Part shown: positions 24,603 through 33,504 of the stretch, in pieces
Position numbering within the stretch: position 1 is the first letter of the stretch
Layout: each line of letters starts with the position of its first letter
Assembly: GCF_023502345.1 (NCBI RefSeq)
Contig: NZ_JAMFLX010000035.1
Coordinates: 1-34,007, forward strand
Source of the DNA: Parendozoicomonas callyspongiae
GTDB lineage: Bacteria > Pseudomonadota > Gammaproteobacteria > Pseudomonadales > Endozoicomonadaceae
Direction of reading: 5' to 3'
Length of the DNA: 34,007 bases
The notes under the pieces: model-generated
Told to the model about the DNA's origin: nothing
The model's input: the letters and a program-made list of their open reading frames with translations, nothing else
Database searches by the model: none
Program-made: the position numbers and the translations under genes

Positions 24603-26916
24603 CAGCTCCTGTCATTTGAGATGTTTGAGTTTCTCGCTGACCTGCTCTGCGCAGAACCACCATAACTCCAACGAAAATTACACCCATTGCTACCAACCAG
24701 CTGGTAGAGGTACCAGGGTGCTGGCTAAAGGTGACTGTCTGATAGTAAACAGTCGCAGCGGTATACCCCATATAGGTTGACCAGGCACCCACCAACCACA
24801 TCCAGGCACGGCCAGCTTCACGGTTGACGGCACCCATTACTGCAACACAGGGGGCATACAGAAGGATCATTAACAGATAGGCAAATGCGGAAGCCTCACT
24901 GCCAAACTGGGTACGCATGGTTTCATAGGTACCCGTGCTGACACCCTGCTCATCGGCTGCGGTTTCAATGTCATCGGTTGTACCAACATCCAGACCCAGA
25001 GGATCGGCCAGGGTATCAACGATACCAGACAGGTTTTCCGGAATGGTTGCCAAAGCTTCTGCAATACCACCCATCAGACTGAAGTGAGTATCGTTCCCAC
25101 CTTCATCTGCGATATTGGTGTACAGGGAGTCCAGAGTTCCCACAACAGCTTCCTTGGCAAACAGACCTGTAAACAAACCGACCGCCGCTGGCCAGTTATC
25201 CTCTTTCAGACCCATTGGGGCAAAGACCGGGGTAATGCTCTGACCGATATGGCTGAGTACAGACTTTTCAGTATTCTCGTTGCCGAAAGAACCATCAGTA
25301 CCCAGGGAGTTAAGAACACCCAGAACCGCAACAACCAGTACGATCGTCTGACCGGCACGGACAATAAAGGACTTCAGGCGATCCCAGGTGCGCAGAATCA
25401 TTCCCTTAAATGTCGGCAGATGATAACGGGGCAGTTCCATAACAAAGGGAGTGGACTCACCCGGTAACAGGGTTTTCTTCATGATCATGCCTGTCAGGAC
25501 GGCGATCAGAATACCGGTAATATAAAGGGCGAAAACCACGTTCTGACCACTTTCCGGGAAGAATACCGCTGCAAACAGTGCATACACTGGCAGTCGGGCA
25601 CCGCAGGACATAAACGGGTTCATCAGGATAGTAAGTTTGCGGTCGCGCTCATGCTCCAGCGTACGCGTCGCCATTACCGCTGGTACATTGCAGCCAAAAC
25701 CAACGATTACAGGAACAAACGCTTTGCCCGGTAGACCCAGAGCACGCATGGCCCGGTCCATGACGAAGGCTGCACGCGCCATATAACCGGAGTCTTCTAA
25801 CAGAGACAGGAACAGGTACAGGCAAGCGATAACAGGAATAAAGGTCGATACCGTCTGAATACCACCACCAATACCATCGGCCAGCATCGTGGTCAGGAAT
25901 TCAGGAGCTCCCCAGCCTTCCATAACATGGCGCAGGCCATCAACGAACACCGTTCCGAACAGAATATCGAAGAAATCAATAAAGGCACTACCAATATTGA
26001 TGGAGAACATAAACATCAGGTACATAATGCCGAAAAAGATCGGCAGGCCGAACACCCGGCTCAGTACGATGGAATCAATCTTGGCAGTCACAGACTGGCT
26101 GACGTTCTGGCTACGAAGCACAGCGTCGCAGATCAAGCTGTCAATAAACTTGTAGCGCGCGTCTGCAAAAAGAATGTCAACTTCTTCATCATTGGCGGCA
26201 TGCAGCTCATTGCGGGCACCAATGACCTCTGCCATCACATCCTTGGTCACCAGACGCTCAAGGCTCTGGTCACCTTCCAGCAAACGACTGGCGAGCCAGC
26301 GAGAATCGACATCCAGCTTTTTGGCATCACTTTCTGCAGCAGGTGCCAGCTGAGAAAGGGCTGTTTCCAGCTCGGGGGTATAGGTGACATTGATCCGCTG
26401 ATCTTTACGCCCTTCCAGATAACTGAAGATGGCTTCTTTCAACGGCTCCAGACCATTGGACTTGCTGGCTATAGCGGGTACAACGGCACATCCCAGCTGT
26501 TTGGCAATCGCATCAACATCAATCTTGATACCCTTCTCATCAGCCACATCCATCATGTTCAGAACCACCATCATAGGGCGGTCCATTTCCAGCAGCTGTG
26601 TAGTCAGATAAAGATTACGCTCGATATTGCCAGCATCGACAATATTGATATAGAGATCTGCCTCGTTGGCAAGAACGTAATCACGGGCCAGCTTTTCATC
26701 AATTGCTGTCTGGCCGATACCAACATCCAGGGAGTAGGTTCCGGGGAGGTCTACCAGCTCAACATGCTGGCCTTTGAAATCATAGAAACCGGTCTTTTTC
26801 TCGACAGTCACGCCAGGCCAGTTACCAACCTGTTGTTTTGCTCCAGTCAGACCGTTAAAGAGTGTGGTCTTCCCGCAGTTCGGATTACCGAGAACCGCAA
26901 CAGTTGCCTGTGTCAC
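24589..26916 (-). CDS. feoB: Ferrous iron transporter FeoB
   Basis: 775 residues. The N-terminal G domain has G1 at 10-18 (GNPNCGKTT), the G3 motif DLPGTYSL and the G4 motif NMMD. A helical regulatory region (about 170-270) follows, and then two Gate domains with about ten membrane segments, including FGCNVPAVMATRTLE and NPFMSCGARLPVYALFAAVF, whose conserved cysteines lie in the transport path. FeoB imports Fe2+ across the inner membrane, mainly under low oxygen. Translation starts at a GTG (26916) with GGAG seven bases upstream, inside the feoA coding sequence. Confidence 0.97.
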   Translation of the reverse strand: MTQATVAVLGNPNCGKTTLFNGLTGAKQQVGNWPGVTVEKKTGFYDFKGQHVELVDLPGTYSLDVGIGQTAIDEKLARDYVLANEADLYINIVDAGNIERNLYLTTQLLEMDRPMMVVLNMMDVADEKGIKIDVDAIAKQLGCAVVPAIASKSNGLEPLKEAIFSYLEGRKDQRINVTYTPELETALSQLAPAAESDAKKLDVDSRWLASRLLEGDQSLERLVTKDVMAEVIGARNELHAANDEEVDILFADARYKFIDSLICDAVLRSQNVSQSVTAKIDSIVLSRVFGLPIFFGIMYLMFMFSINIGSAFIDFFDILFGTVFVDGLRHVMEGWGAPEFLTTMLADGIGGGIQTVSTFIPVIACLYLFLSLLEDSGYMARAAFVMDRAMRALGLPGKAFVPVIVGFGCNVPAVMATRTLEHERDRKLTILMNPFMSCGARLPVYALFAAVFFPESGQNVVFALYITGILIAVLTGMIMKKTLLPGESTPFVMELPRYHLPTFKGMILRTWDRLKSFIVRAGQTIVLVVAVLGVLNSLGTDGSFGNENTEKSVLSHIGQSITPVFAPMGLKEDNWPAAVGLFTGLFAKEAVVGTLDSLYTNIADEGGNDTHFSLMGGIAEALATIPENLSGIVDTLADPLGLDVGTTDDIETAADEQGVSTGTYETMRTQFGSEASAFAYLLMILLYAPCVAVMGAVNREAGRAWMWLVGAWSTYMGYTAATVYYQTVTFSQHPGTSTSWLVAMGVIFVGVMVVLRRAGQRETQTSQMTGAVGAK

Positions 26917-27154
26917 AGCAAGACTCCTTCTTTTCTACAAGTACACACTGGGCTTCATTGCGACGAAGGCTCAGACTGAAGCCTCTAACCTCCAGCTCAA
27001 CCGGATCACCCATGGGGGCGCGTCGTACGACTTTCAGGTTAATACCTGGGGTTAGCCCCATGGCCAGCAGCTGTCGGCGATAACCGCCACCGCCAGCATA
27101 GCCAGAGATACGGCCAGTATCGCCAACCTCCAGCTCGCCCAGTGTCATTGTCAT
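26885..27154 (-). CDS. feoA: Ferrous iron transport protein FeoA with Cys-rich tail
   Basis: 89 residues, with an SH3-like core: TLGELEVGDTGRISGYAGGG, RRQLLAMGLTPGINLKVVRR, then DPVELEVRGFSLSLRRNEA. Typical FeoA is about 75 residues; the extra C-terminus ends CCDTGNCCGSR and overlaps the feoB ribosome site and first codons by 32 bp. FeoA acts on the cytoplasmic side with FeoB. The ATG at 27154 is six bases from GGAG. The gene heads feoABC, below Fur and FNR sites. Confidence 0.93.
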   Translation of the reverse strand: MTMTLGELEVGDTGRISGYAGGGGYRRQLLAMGLTPGINLKVVRRAPMGDPVELEVRGFSLSLRRNEAQCVLVEKKESCCDTGNCCGSR

Positions 27155-27215
27155 CAGAAACTCCTTGAGGCATTCACTCCGGTATCTGATACCGAAAATA
27201 AGTGGTGACTATAGC

Positions 27216-27234
27216 GAAAATGAGAAGCATTCGC
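27216..27234 (-). promoter_or_regulatory. Second Fur-box candidate in the feo leader
   Basis: GAAAATGAGAAGCATTCGC matches 14 of 19 positions of the consensus GATAATGATAATCATTATC. It lies between the deduced start of transcription and feoA. Confidence 0.5.
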
Positions 27235-27290
27235 TTTAGCAAAAACCAAAATGTTTTTTCGCAGCCTGCGAATCATTTGGTTTTCTGTTT

Positions 27291-27309
27291 GTTAATGAGA
27301 ATCATAATC
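27291..27309 (-). promoter_or_regulatory. Fur box over the feo -10 element
   Basis: GTTAATGAGAATCATAATC matches 16 of 19 positions of the Fur consensus. It covers a -10 candidate, TATGAT on the minus strand (27306-27301), so Fe2+-Fur would block RNA polymerase. Confidence 0.8.
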
Positions 27310-27327
27310 AATATTGCGGAAAAGGTA

Positions 27328-27341
27328 TTGACCTCAATCAA
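27328..27341 (-). promoter_or_regulatory. FNR site of the feo promoter
   Basis: TTGACCTCAATCAA matches the FNR consensus TTGAT-N4-ATCAA at nine of ten fixed positions. Its centre is about 41 bp upstream of the start site expected from the -10 at 27306-27301, the class II activation position. E. coli feo is likewise FNR-activated and Fur-repressed. Confidence 0.75.
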
Positions 27342-27480
27342 GCATTCGTATAAGGGATTGGCGTGATTCACGGTCACTTTCCAGTCGTAGAAATACCTTT
27401 TCACTAGGGAATAAGGTCTATGCAGGATCTGCAATTATCTGCAAAAACAGATACATAGACTTAGATAACTACAAAAGCAG

Positions 27481-27614
27481 GTAAACATTCGGTGAACCCA
27501 TTTGCTGAGCTCGCAATCCCTTGGTACCAGAGGAGTTCTTTTTTGGTACGAAGTAACTATGTTGCTACAGCCCTTGAAAACTCGGGATATGACATGGGTT
27601 CACCGAATACTTAC
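27481..27614. mobile_element. IS66-type MITE, copy 2 (134 bp)
   Basis: It differs from copy 1 (1398-1532) by two substitutions and one T in a T-run. The ends GTAAACATTCGGTGAACCC and, inverted, GTAAGTATTCGGTGAACCC are identical to copy 1. It is flanked by the direct repeat AAAAGCAG at 27473-27480 and 27615-27622. It occupies the gap between the divergent feoA regulatory region and the end of the yiaY-like gene. The remaining intergenic sequence (27342-27472, 27623-27728) shows no gene. Confidence 0.92.
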
Positions 27615-27728
27615 AAAAGCAGTTAGGCTTAAGCACCTAAACACTCCAGTGAAAGAAACTAGTTTTTATTAGGTGAAAGATGGGCTTTCAAGCAATGACA
27701 GACTGATTCTTGCCAGCCTCAGAAAAGA

Positions 27729-27755
27729 AGAAACCGGCCACAAGGGCCGGTTTCT
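27729..27755 (-). terminator. Terminator of the yiaY-like gene
   Basis: AGAAACCGGCC (27729-27739) pairs with GGCCGGTTTCT (27745-27755) around a 5-base loop. The minus strand continues TCTTTTCTG. It lies about 26 bp past the stop. Confidence 0.82.
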
Positions 27756-27781
27756 GGTATCACAGTCAATCCAGCGGCCTG

Positions 27782-28933
27782 TTACATGGCTGCGCTGTAG
27801 ATCTCGATGATTTCTTCCAGGGTAGCCTGCTTAGGGTTGGTCAGACCACATGCATCTTTCAGAGCATTGGTAGCCAGGGTTTCGAAGTCTTCTTCCTTAA
27901 CACCCAGCTGAGTCAGACCGGCAGGAATGCCGATATCAGCAGACAGACGCTGCATGGCAGACAGAGCCTTCTCAGCAGCTTCGACGTCGGTCAGGCCGTG
28001 AACGTTTTCGCCCAGAGCTACGGCGATATCAGCCATACGTTCAGGACGAACGCGGGCGTTGTAGCGGGAAACGTGAGGCAGCAGAACTGCGTTGCAAACA
28101 CCGTGAGTCAGATCGTAGAAACCACCCAGCTGGTGAGCCATAGCGTGAACGTAACCCAGAGAAGCGTTGTTGAATGCCATGCCAGCCATCAGCTGAGCGT
28201 AAGCCATCTGCTCACGGGCTTCGGAGTCAGCACCATTACCTACGGCACGACGCAGGAACTGACCAATCAGCTCGATAGCTTTCAGTGCGTTGCAGTCAGT
28301 AACCGGAGTAGCGATAGTGGAAACATACGCTTCAACAGCGTGAGTCAGGGCGTCCATACCGGTTGCAGCGGTCAGGGATGCTGGCATACCCTTCATCAGC
28401 TCGGAATCGTTAACAGACATGATTGGAGTGGTATTCTTGTCAACGATAGCCATCTTCACATGACGCTCTTCATCAGTGATGATGCAGAAACGGGTGATTT
28501 CGGAAGCAGTACCGGCCGTGGTGTTGATTGCGATCAGAGGCAGCTGAGGCTTGGCAGACTTGTTAACACCTTCGTAGTCCTTGATCACACCACCATTGGC
28601 GGCCACCAGGGCAATACCCTTGGCGCAGTCGTGAGGAGAACCACCACCCAGGGAGATAACACAGTCGCAGTTATTTTCTTTCAGCAGCTTGAGACCCTCT
28701 TCTACGTTTCCGCAGGTTGGGTTAGGCTGAGTACCATCAAAAATAACACTGGTGATACCTTTGGCACCCAGGTGCTCAGTAACGTCAGCAACCAGACCAA
28801 TTTCATTCAGTACTTTGTCAGTAACAACCAAAGCTTTCTTAAGACCGAAGCTGATGATGTCGTCCATTGCAGCTTCGAGACAGCCTTCACCCATGTGGTT
28901 CACTGGAGGCATAAAGAAAGAAAATGCAGCCAT
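27782..28933 (-). CDS. yiaY: Iron-dependent alcohol dehydrogenase, YiaY-like
   Basis: 383 residues from the ATG at 28933, which has AGAGGA upstream; a 21-codon extension lacks a ribosome site. It follows E. coli YiaY (about 382 residues) almost block for block: [94 protein letters not shown] and [16 protein letters not shown]. These include the NAD-binding GGGS and the metal-binding Asp and His residues of type III (iron) dehydrogenases. The substrate could be ethanol, another short alcohol or L-threonine, as reported for relatives. The codon usage is strongly biased, suggesting high expression. It ends with its own terminator. Confidence 0.9.
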   Translation of the reverse strand: MAAFSFFMPPVNHMGEGCLEAAMDDIISFGLKKALVVTDKVLNEIGLVADVTEHLGAKGITSVIFDGTQPNPTCGNVEEGLKLLKENNCDCVISLGGGSPHDCAKGIALVAANGGVIKDYEGVNKSAKPQLPLIAINTTAGTASEITRFCIITDEERHVKMAIVDKNTTPIMSVNDSELMKGMPASLTAATGMDALTHAVEAYVSTIATPVTDCNALKAIELIGQFLRRAVGNGADSEAREQMAYAQLMAGMAFNNASLGYVHAMAHQLGGFYDLTHGVCNAVLLPHVSRYNARVRPERMADIAVALGENVHGLTDVEAAEKALSAMQRLSADIGIPAGLTQLGVKEEDFETLATNALKDACGLTNPKQATLEEIIEIYSAAM

Positions 28934-29138
28934 TTCAATTCCTCTTTGGCAATTATTGGCCCGCGTGTAACAGACCGTATCTAAATCCTGCGGCAACCTT
29001 ACGCCTTAGAAAATGAACATTTATTGATCTATGACAGGTTTTGTAATTGGATAGTACCAATTCCAAAAATTTAGATTAAACGTCACATTTTAATACCATT
29101 AAACGACCATTTACGAACACGACCAGACATCTCACAAC

Positions 29139-29849
29139 ATGCCGCCAAACCATTTCTTTCACTTCAAACAGTTTTCGATCTACCAGCAAAATTGCGCCAT
29201 GAAAGTTTCTACAGACGCCTGCCTTTTTGGTGCAGTCATCCCGCTGGAAGAAAGTGGTTCAATTCTGGATATTGGAGCTGGAACCGGTCTTCTATCACTT
29301 ATGGCCGCCCAACGCAGTCATGCCCAGATAACAGCTGTTGAGTTGGATAGTGAGACAGCAGGACAAGCACAAACCAATTTTGCAAAAAGCCCATGGCAAC
29401 ACCGCATCAAACTGCATCAGCAGTCCATTCAGGATTTCGCCAAAAGCACTCAAGAAAAGTTTGATACGATTATCTGCAACCCGCCCTTCTTCACCAACCA
29501 TTCTCCATCTGAGGACCCAAGGAGACATCAGGCCAGGCATAACGATACTCTTAGCTTTGAAGATTTGGGGAAAGCAGTCAGTAAGCTTCTGACGTCAGAT
29601 GGACAGTTTCAGGTCTTGATTCCGTCATCAGAACACTGTCGCCTGATAGAAGCTATGAAGAAAGAAGGTTTAGCACTTGCGCGCCAAGTCAGTGTGAAAC
29701 CAACCACGAAAAAGCCGGTATCACGAGAAATCCTCTCATTCTCGAAACAGGCAGAGTCATTCAGTGAAAGGGAGATATGTATTCATACAAAAGATGGGTA
29801 TTCTGCTGAATTTGTTAAGTTGCTTCAGCCCTTCTACCTCAAGTTGTAA
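29139..29849 (+). CDS. trmN6: tRNA1(Val) (adenine(37)-N6)-methyltransferase
   Basis: 236 residues. The N-terminal FKQFSIYQQNCAMKVSTDAC is characteristic of TrmN6/YfiC. The SAM-binding DIGAGTG (44-50) and catalytic NPPFF (114-118) identify an N6-adenine methyltransferase of the Rossmann type. The enzyme methylates A37 next to the anticodon of tRNA1(Val). It stands between yiaY (divergent) and a convergent gene of unknown function. The ribosome site is weak. Confidence 0.92.
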   Translation: MPPNHFFHFKQFSIYQQNCAMKVSTDACLFGAVIPLEESGSILDIGAGTGLLSLMAAQRSHAQITAVELDSETAGQAQTNFAKSPWQHRIKLHQQSIQDFAKSTQEKFDTIICNPPFFTNHSPSEDPRRHQARHNDTLSFEDLGKAVSKLLTSDGQFQVLIPSSEHCRLIEAMKKEGLALARQVSVKPTTKKPVSREILSFSKQAESFSEREICIHTKDGYSAEFVKLLQPFYLKL

Positions 29850-29850
29850 A

Positions 29851-29880
29851 TGAAAGGCGGCAAAAAAAAACCGCCCTTCA
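29851..29880. terminator. Terminator-like hairpin between convergent genes
   Basis: TGAAAGGCGG (29851-29860) pairs with CCGCCCTTCA (29871-29880) with one mismatch around an A-rich loop. The U-tracts are short. It lies between trmN6 and the convergent gene at 29895. Confidence 0.6.
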
Positions 29881-29894
29881 TTTGTTTAACTTTC

Positions 29895-31124
29895 TTAAAC
29901 TAGGGTTCCAGCACCATCGTCGTTGTTGCCTCGACCTGGCGATCTGAGGGGCGGACTATAAACAGGTGGGGCCTGATATCCCGGCGGCGGCCTTCTCAGC
30001 GTGGACGATAACAGTCCGGAATCTCTTACACTGGGAGCCGACTGAAACGATTGTAAACTTGAAGTCAACAAATCAGGAGGAGGCTGAGTCCTTGGTGCAC
30101 TTGGCGCACCGGGTGCAGGAGGCTTGGGATGGTTCATCCCTGCGCTCGCACGGAACCTGCGACGACGATTATGATTAACCCCTTCTCCACGAATTGATGC
30201 AGGGAGGCCAAGAGCAATATGGTAGACCTCCATAAACTCGGTACGTTTTACTGCATCATCAAGGCACTGGTCGATATGGTCAATCGCATCAACAACAGCA
30301 ATCGCTCTTAGCTGGTCATAGCGCTGAGGAGTAATGGCATGATCGCCAATATCAGCATCGGCCCTTCTAGCCTGCAGACGCTCCTCGAGTCTTGTCGCTT
30401 CTTTCTCAAGATCCTCCTTGGTTTCATTCATAGCATGCTTTAACAGTTCCTCACGCCGCTCGTAGGTGACGCGGCCCGGTTCACGACTCATTGCAGTTCT
30501 AAACTTCTGAGCAATACCTTCAGTCAGTCCACCATGGCCATGAACCATATTGTGGATATACCAGTCCTGAGTCCAGTGCTTGTTAAGGTCTGCATATTCT
30601 AGATCTTCATCGATAACTCTGAGATTGGCCTCACGGGTTTTCTGTACAATTCCGGCATCTCGTTCACCAAGAGCCTTCTCCTCAACTTTCATGCGCTTGG
30701 TCGCTTTATTGCTCAGTTCCCTAAGCTGCTTCTCAAGCTTTTCATTCTGCATGGCTTCAAGCACTCGATCAGCCAACTCTTTAACATGCTTAGCCTTACC
30801 CTGGTTGACCATTTTGTCGAGATCCTTCAGAGCATGATCTGTACTGAAGACCGCCTCATAAATCTTAACCTTACGCTGATCCATCCGCCTGAAGCGAAGG
30901 CGGGTTTCCTGCAGATATTCTTTAATGGATTTTCCTTTGTCGGAAATTTTGGCATAGGTCTGCCTGGCCCAGTGAGCAATCTTGCCACTGAAATTATTCT
31001 TGGTCAGCTTGACCCAGAGCTTGTTGTGATAGTTCAGTAGATCGGGAGCTTTGTCCCTTATGACTTCTTCGACCCAACGCATCGGATTGCCACTCCCTGT
31101 TCCTGCTTCATCCGCAACAGCCAC
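29895..31124 (-). CDS. Large coiled-coil protein with Pro-rich tail and two PPxY motifs, unknown function
   Basis: 409 residues from a GTG at 31124; an ATG at residue 15 (31082) with GGGAG ten bases upstream is an equally good start. There is no signal peptide or membrane segment. Residues about 60-310 are highly charged and helical, with long stretches such as KLEKQLRELSNKATKRMKVE and ATRLEERLQARRADAD, and so are probably coiled coil. After RRRRFRASAG the last 85 residues are Pro/Ser-rich and disordered, with PKPPAPGAPSAP and two PPxY motifs (PPGY at 380-383, PPVY at 386-389). PPxY is the ligand of eukaryotic WW domains, so a host-directed effector is possible; this is inference. I recognise no family. 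Confidence 0.72.
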   Translation of the reverse strand: MAVADEAGTGSGNPMRWVEEVIRDKAPDLLNYHNKLWVKLTKNNFSGKIAHWARQTYAKISDKGKSIKEYLQETRLRFRRMDQRKVKIYEAVFSTDHALKDLDKMVNQGKAKHVKELADRVLEAMQNEKLEKQLRELSNKATKRMKVEEKALGERDAGIVQKTREANLRVIDEDLEYADLNKHWTQDWYIHNMVHGHGGLTEGIAQKFRTAMSREPGRVTYERREELLKHAMNETKEDLEKEATRLEERLQARRADADIGDHAITPQRYDQLRAIAVVDAIDHIDQCLDDAVKRTEFMEVYHIALGLPASIRGEGVNHNRRRRFRASAGMNHPKPPAPGAPSAPRTQPPPDLLTSSLQSFQSAPSVRDSGLLSSTLRRPPPGYQAPPVYSPPLRSPGRGNNDDGAGTLV

Positions 31125-31276
31125 TACTCACGCCCAGCCCCAACCAGGAGACAAAAGACCTGTGCAGTTCCTTTACACATCAACATAGGCAGAGGAGTTT
31201 TGCTCCGCAAATTAACAGCCTTATGGTGTCGAAAGAGGCAAACAGGTTGAGATTTTGATGGGAAGCACAGAGGCAA

Positions 31277-31308
31277 GTGTCAGGTTTCCCCAAGAAAAAA
31301 CCTGACAC
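31277..31308. other. Hairpin downstream of rsmC
   Basis: GTGTCAGGTTT (31277-31287) pairs perfectly with AAACCTGACAC (31298-31308) over a 10-base loop. No U-run follows on either strand. It may still aid termination or RNA stability for rsmC. Confidence 0.5.
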
Positions 31309-31344
31309 CAAAGAGTATGTAGAAAACAGGAAAGGAAGGATGTG

Positions 31345-32409
31345 TCAGAAAGATGCTGACTGGAAGGCTCTGCCTGCCGTCGCCCCATAGATCACAAAGC
31401 CATTTCCCCGGGCCAGCTCTTCACAGTGACCAAATGCCTCCTCAATCAAAGGGCGATAACGCAGAAAGTTATTGGCAACGATACGCAGCTGGCCGCCATT
31501 GACCAGATGATCACGACTCTGGCGCAGAAATTCTTCCGTGACATCGTAGCGGGTTTTCACACCATCATGAAAAGGCGGGTTGGAAATAATCCAGTCATAC
31601 TTTCCCTTCACTTCGGACAACCCGTGACTGGCAATTACCTCGCCCTGGAGCTGATTCGAAGCCAAGGTTCGACGGGAAGCTTCAACAGCCAGGGCATCAG
31701 CATCCAGCAGGTAGGGGCGACACCGCTTGTGGCGAAGGCCCAGCCAGCTGCCGATCACACCTGCTCCGCAGCCAAAATCGAGAACTTTTCCCCGGATTAC
31801 TTCACTGGACAGCGTCTCAAGCAGAAGCTGGGTACCAATATCAAGCCGCCCATGGCTGAATACACCTGGAAGAGAAACCACTTCAACATCTTTACCGGCA
31901 ACATTTATCTGGAAAGTGGTTTGCTCCAGATCACCCTTGCCAGACTGCATATCAGCCGACGGACAAAGGCGAACAAGACCAGAATGACAGGCACTGTCGA
32001 CAACTTCAACCTCACCAAACTGCCCCAACCGCTTCTTCCATGACTTGATGCCGGAACCATTCTCGCCCACCAGCAGAAGATAACCTTCCTCGCCAAGCAA
32101 CGGGCACAGCTGTTCCAACATGGCTTCCACCAACGGGCGGCTTTTCTGTAGAAACAAAACAACGCCATCGAATGAGACATCTGGCTTCCGGGGCTGATGG
32201 GCATAGGTCACATGCTCATGGGAAAGAGACCGCTGGGCATGCTGCTGCACTTCAAGCAGCGTGGTAAAAACATGAACTTCTGTTTCCGGAAGTCCGGCCA
32301 GCTCATCAATCACTGAATCAGCAGGCGGCATAGCCAGCAACAGTCGGGAAACGTCAAGTTCTTCGATATTACGCAATAAAAGACGAGAGGGATTGGTCAG
32401 GCTGCTCAT
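31345..32409 (-). CDS. rsmC: 16S rRNA (guanine(1207)-N2)-methyltransferase
   Basis: 354 residues. It has two methyltransferase-like halves, as in RsmC. The N-terminal half (about 1-160) lacks SAM motifs and serves folding and RNA binding. The C-terminal half contains GVFSHGRLDIGTQLLLE, DFGCGAG (211-217) and NPPFH (277-281). The enzyme methylates G1207 in helix 34 of 16S rRNA in the assembled 30S subunit. It is divergent from udk. Confidence 0.92.
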   Translation of the reverse strand: MSSLTNPSRLLLRNIEELDVSRLLLAMPPADSVIDELAGLPETEVHVFTTLLEVQQHAQRSLSHEHVTYAHQPRKPDVSFDGVVLFLQKSRPLVEAMLEQLCPLLGEEGYLLLVGENGSGIKSWKKRLGQFGEVEVVDSACHSGLVRLCPSADMQSGKGDLEQTTFQINVAGKDVEVVSLPGVFSHGRLDIGTQLLLETLSSEVIRGKVLDFGCGAGVIGSWLGLRHKRCRPYLLDADALAVEASRRTLASNQLQGEVIASHGLSEVKGKYDWIISNPPFHDGVKTRYDVTEEFLRQSRDHLVNGGQLRIVANNFLRYRPLIEEAFGHCEELARGNGFVIYGATAGRAFQSASF

Positions 32410-32570
32410 GCTACACCGGCTGCAAAATGGGAGGTTTATACCCCAGAGTGGGATGTATTTCCAAGCAATGTCAACACTGCCTAATGATTATGTATAAAGC
32501 GCAATGCCCTTGCAGTCTGTTACTCTCTATACTTGGCGCATTTTTTTGACTACTCAGGATTCATTGCCTC

Positions 32571-33191
32571 ATGTCGCAGAAAACCATTCTGGTCGGGGTC
32601 GCCGGCGCATCAGCCTCTGGCAAAAGTCTGCTGGCAGAAACTCTGATCAAGGAGTTCGCAAGTGAACATGTCTGCATGATCTCTGAAGATTCTTACTACA
32701 AGGATCAAACGCATCTGACCATGGACGAGCGGGTCAAGACTAACTACGACCATCCGGAATCCATGGATCACGACCTGCTGCTTGAGCACCTGAAAATGCT
32801 GAAGAACGGTGAGTCTATTGAAGTTCCCGAGTACGACTACTCAGACCACAACCGCACCAAGAACACCCGCCATGTAGAACCAGCCAAGGTCATTATCTTT
32901 GAAGGGATTCTGCTGTTTGTGAACCCGGCTATCCGTGAAGCCTTTGACCTGCGTTTCTATATGGATACTCCGCTGGATATCTGCCTGACCCGCCGTCTGC
33001 AGCGCGACATCGTCAGTCGCGGTCGCGATATGGACTCTGTTATCAGCCAGTACATGGCAACCGTACGTCCAATGTTTATGCAGTTTATCGAACCTTCACG
33101 CCAGCACGCTGACCTGATCATTCCACGTGGCGGCAAGAACCAGATTGCAATCGACTTGATCAAGACCAAGATTCATTCTCTGGTGAATTAA
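32571..33191 (+). CDS. udk: Uridine/cytidine kinase
   Basis: 206 residues. The Walker A motif is GASASGKS (12-19). Family segments are [63 protein letters not shown] and [12 protein letters not shown]. The kinase phosphorylates uridine and cytidine to UMP and CMP with GTP or ATP in pyrimidine salvage. The length and motif order are those of bacterial Udk. It is a single-gene unit. Confidence 0.95.
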   Translation: MSQKTILVGVAGASASGKSLLAETLIKEFASEHVCMISEDSYYKDQTHLTMDERVKTNYDHPESMDHDLLLEHLKMLKNGESIEVPEYDYSDHNRTKNTRHVEPAKVIIFEGILLFVNPAIREAFDLRFYMDTPLDICLTRRLQRDIVSRGRDMDSVISQYMATVRPMFMQFIEPSRQHADLIIPRGGKNQIAIDLIKTKIHSLVN

Positions 33192-33235
33192 CCAGCTCCC
33201 TTTCTCTGCTTTTCATTTCAGAAGAAAGCATTTTC

Positions 33236-33275
33236 AAAAAAATCCCCTGAGGCTTCCGAGCAAAGCGTCAGGGGA
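33236..33275 (-). terminator. Leftward terminator of a lost gene
   Basis: TCCCCTGA (33243-33250) pairs with TCAGGGGA (33268-33275), and the T-run (opposite 33236-33242) is on the minus strand. Thus it would serve a leftward transcript, not udk. It sits just past the short minus-strand gene tail that ends at 33299. Confidence 0.7.
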
Positions 33276-33298
33276 AAATATTGAGAATGTGTTTTCGA

Positions 33299-33364
33299 TC
33301 AGTGGTTAGCTCTTGGCACCAGGTACGGGATAATTTCATTCAAAAAGTGCACAGCTTTTCTTAT
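33299..33364 (-). pseudogene. Possible gene tail (C-terminal remnant)
   Basis: A 21-codon minus-strand stretch reads IRKAVHFLNEIIPYLVPRAN and ends in a stop at 33299. It is closed upstream by a stop. Its well-formed protein-like end and the leftward terminator 24 bp beyond suggest the remnant of a deleted gene. I do not recognise the protein. The rest of the 33192-33504 gap holds nothing else I can identify. Confidence 0.35.
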
Positions 33365-33504
33365 TCATGCTGTTGCGGGCATTACATTAGATCCTGGTCA
33401 TCCATCTATAGCCAGTCAGCCCCCACTTCCCATAGAATCAAAACAATAACTGTCGTATAAGCAAAGGCGCTGCCGGGCTAATATCCTGACCGGTAAAGGA
33501 ACTC

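Noticed and set aside
25927-26979. 350-codon plus-strand frame
   Set aside because: It is antisense to feoB and has no recognisable domain.
27710-28984. 424-codon plus-strand frame
   Set aside because: It is antisense to the clear YiaY-like dehydrogenase and is explained by that gene's strong codon bias.
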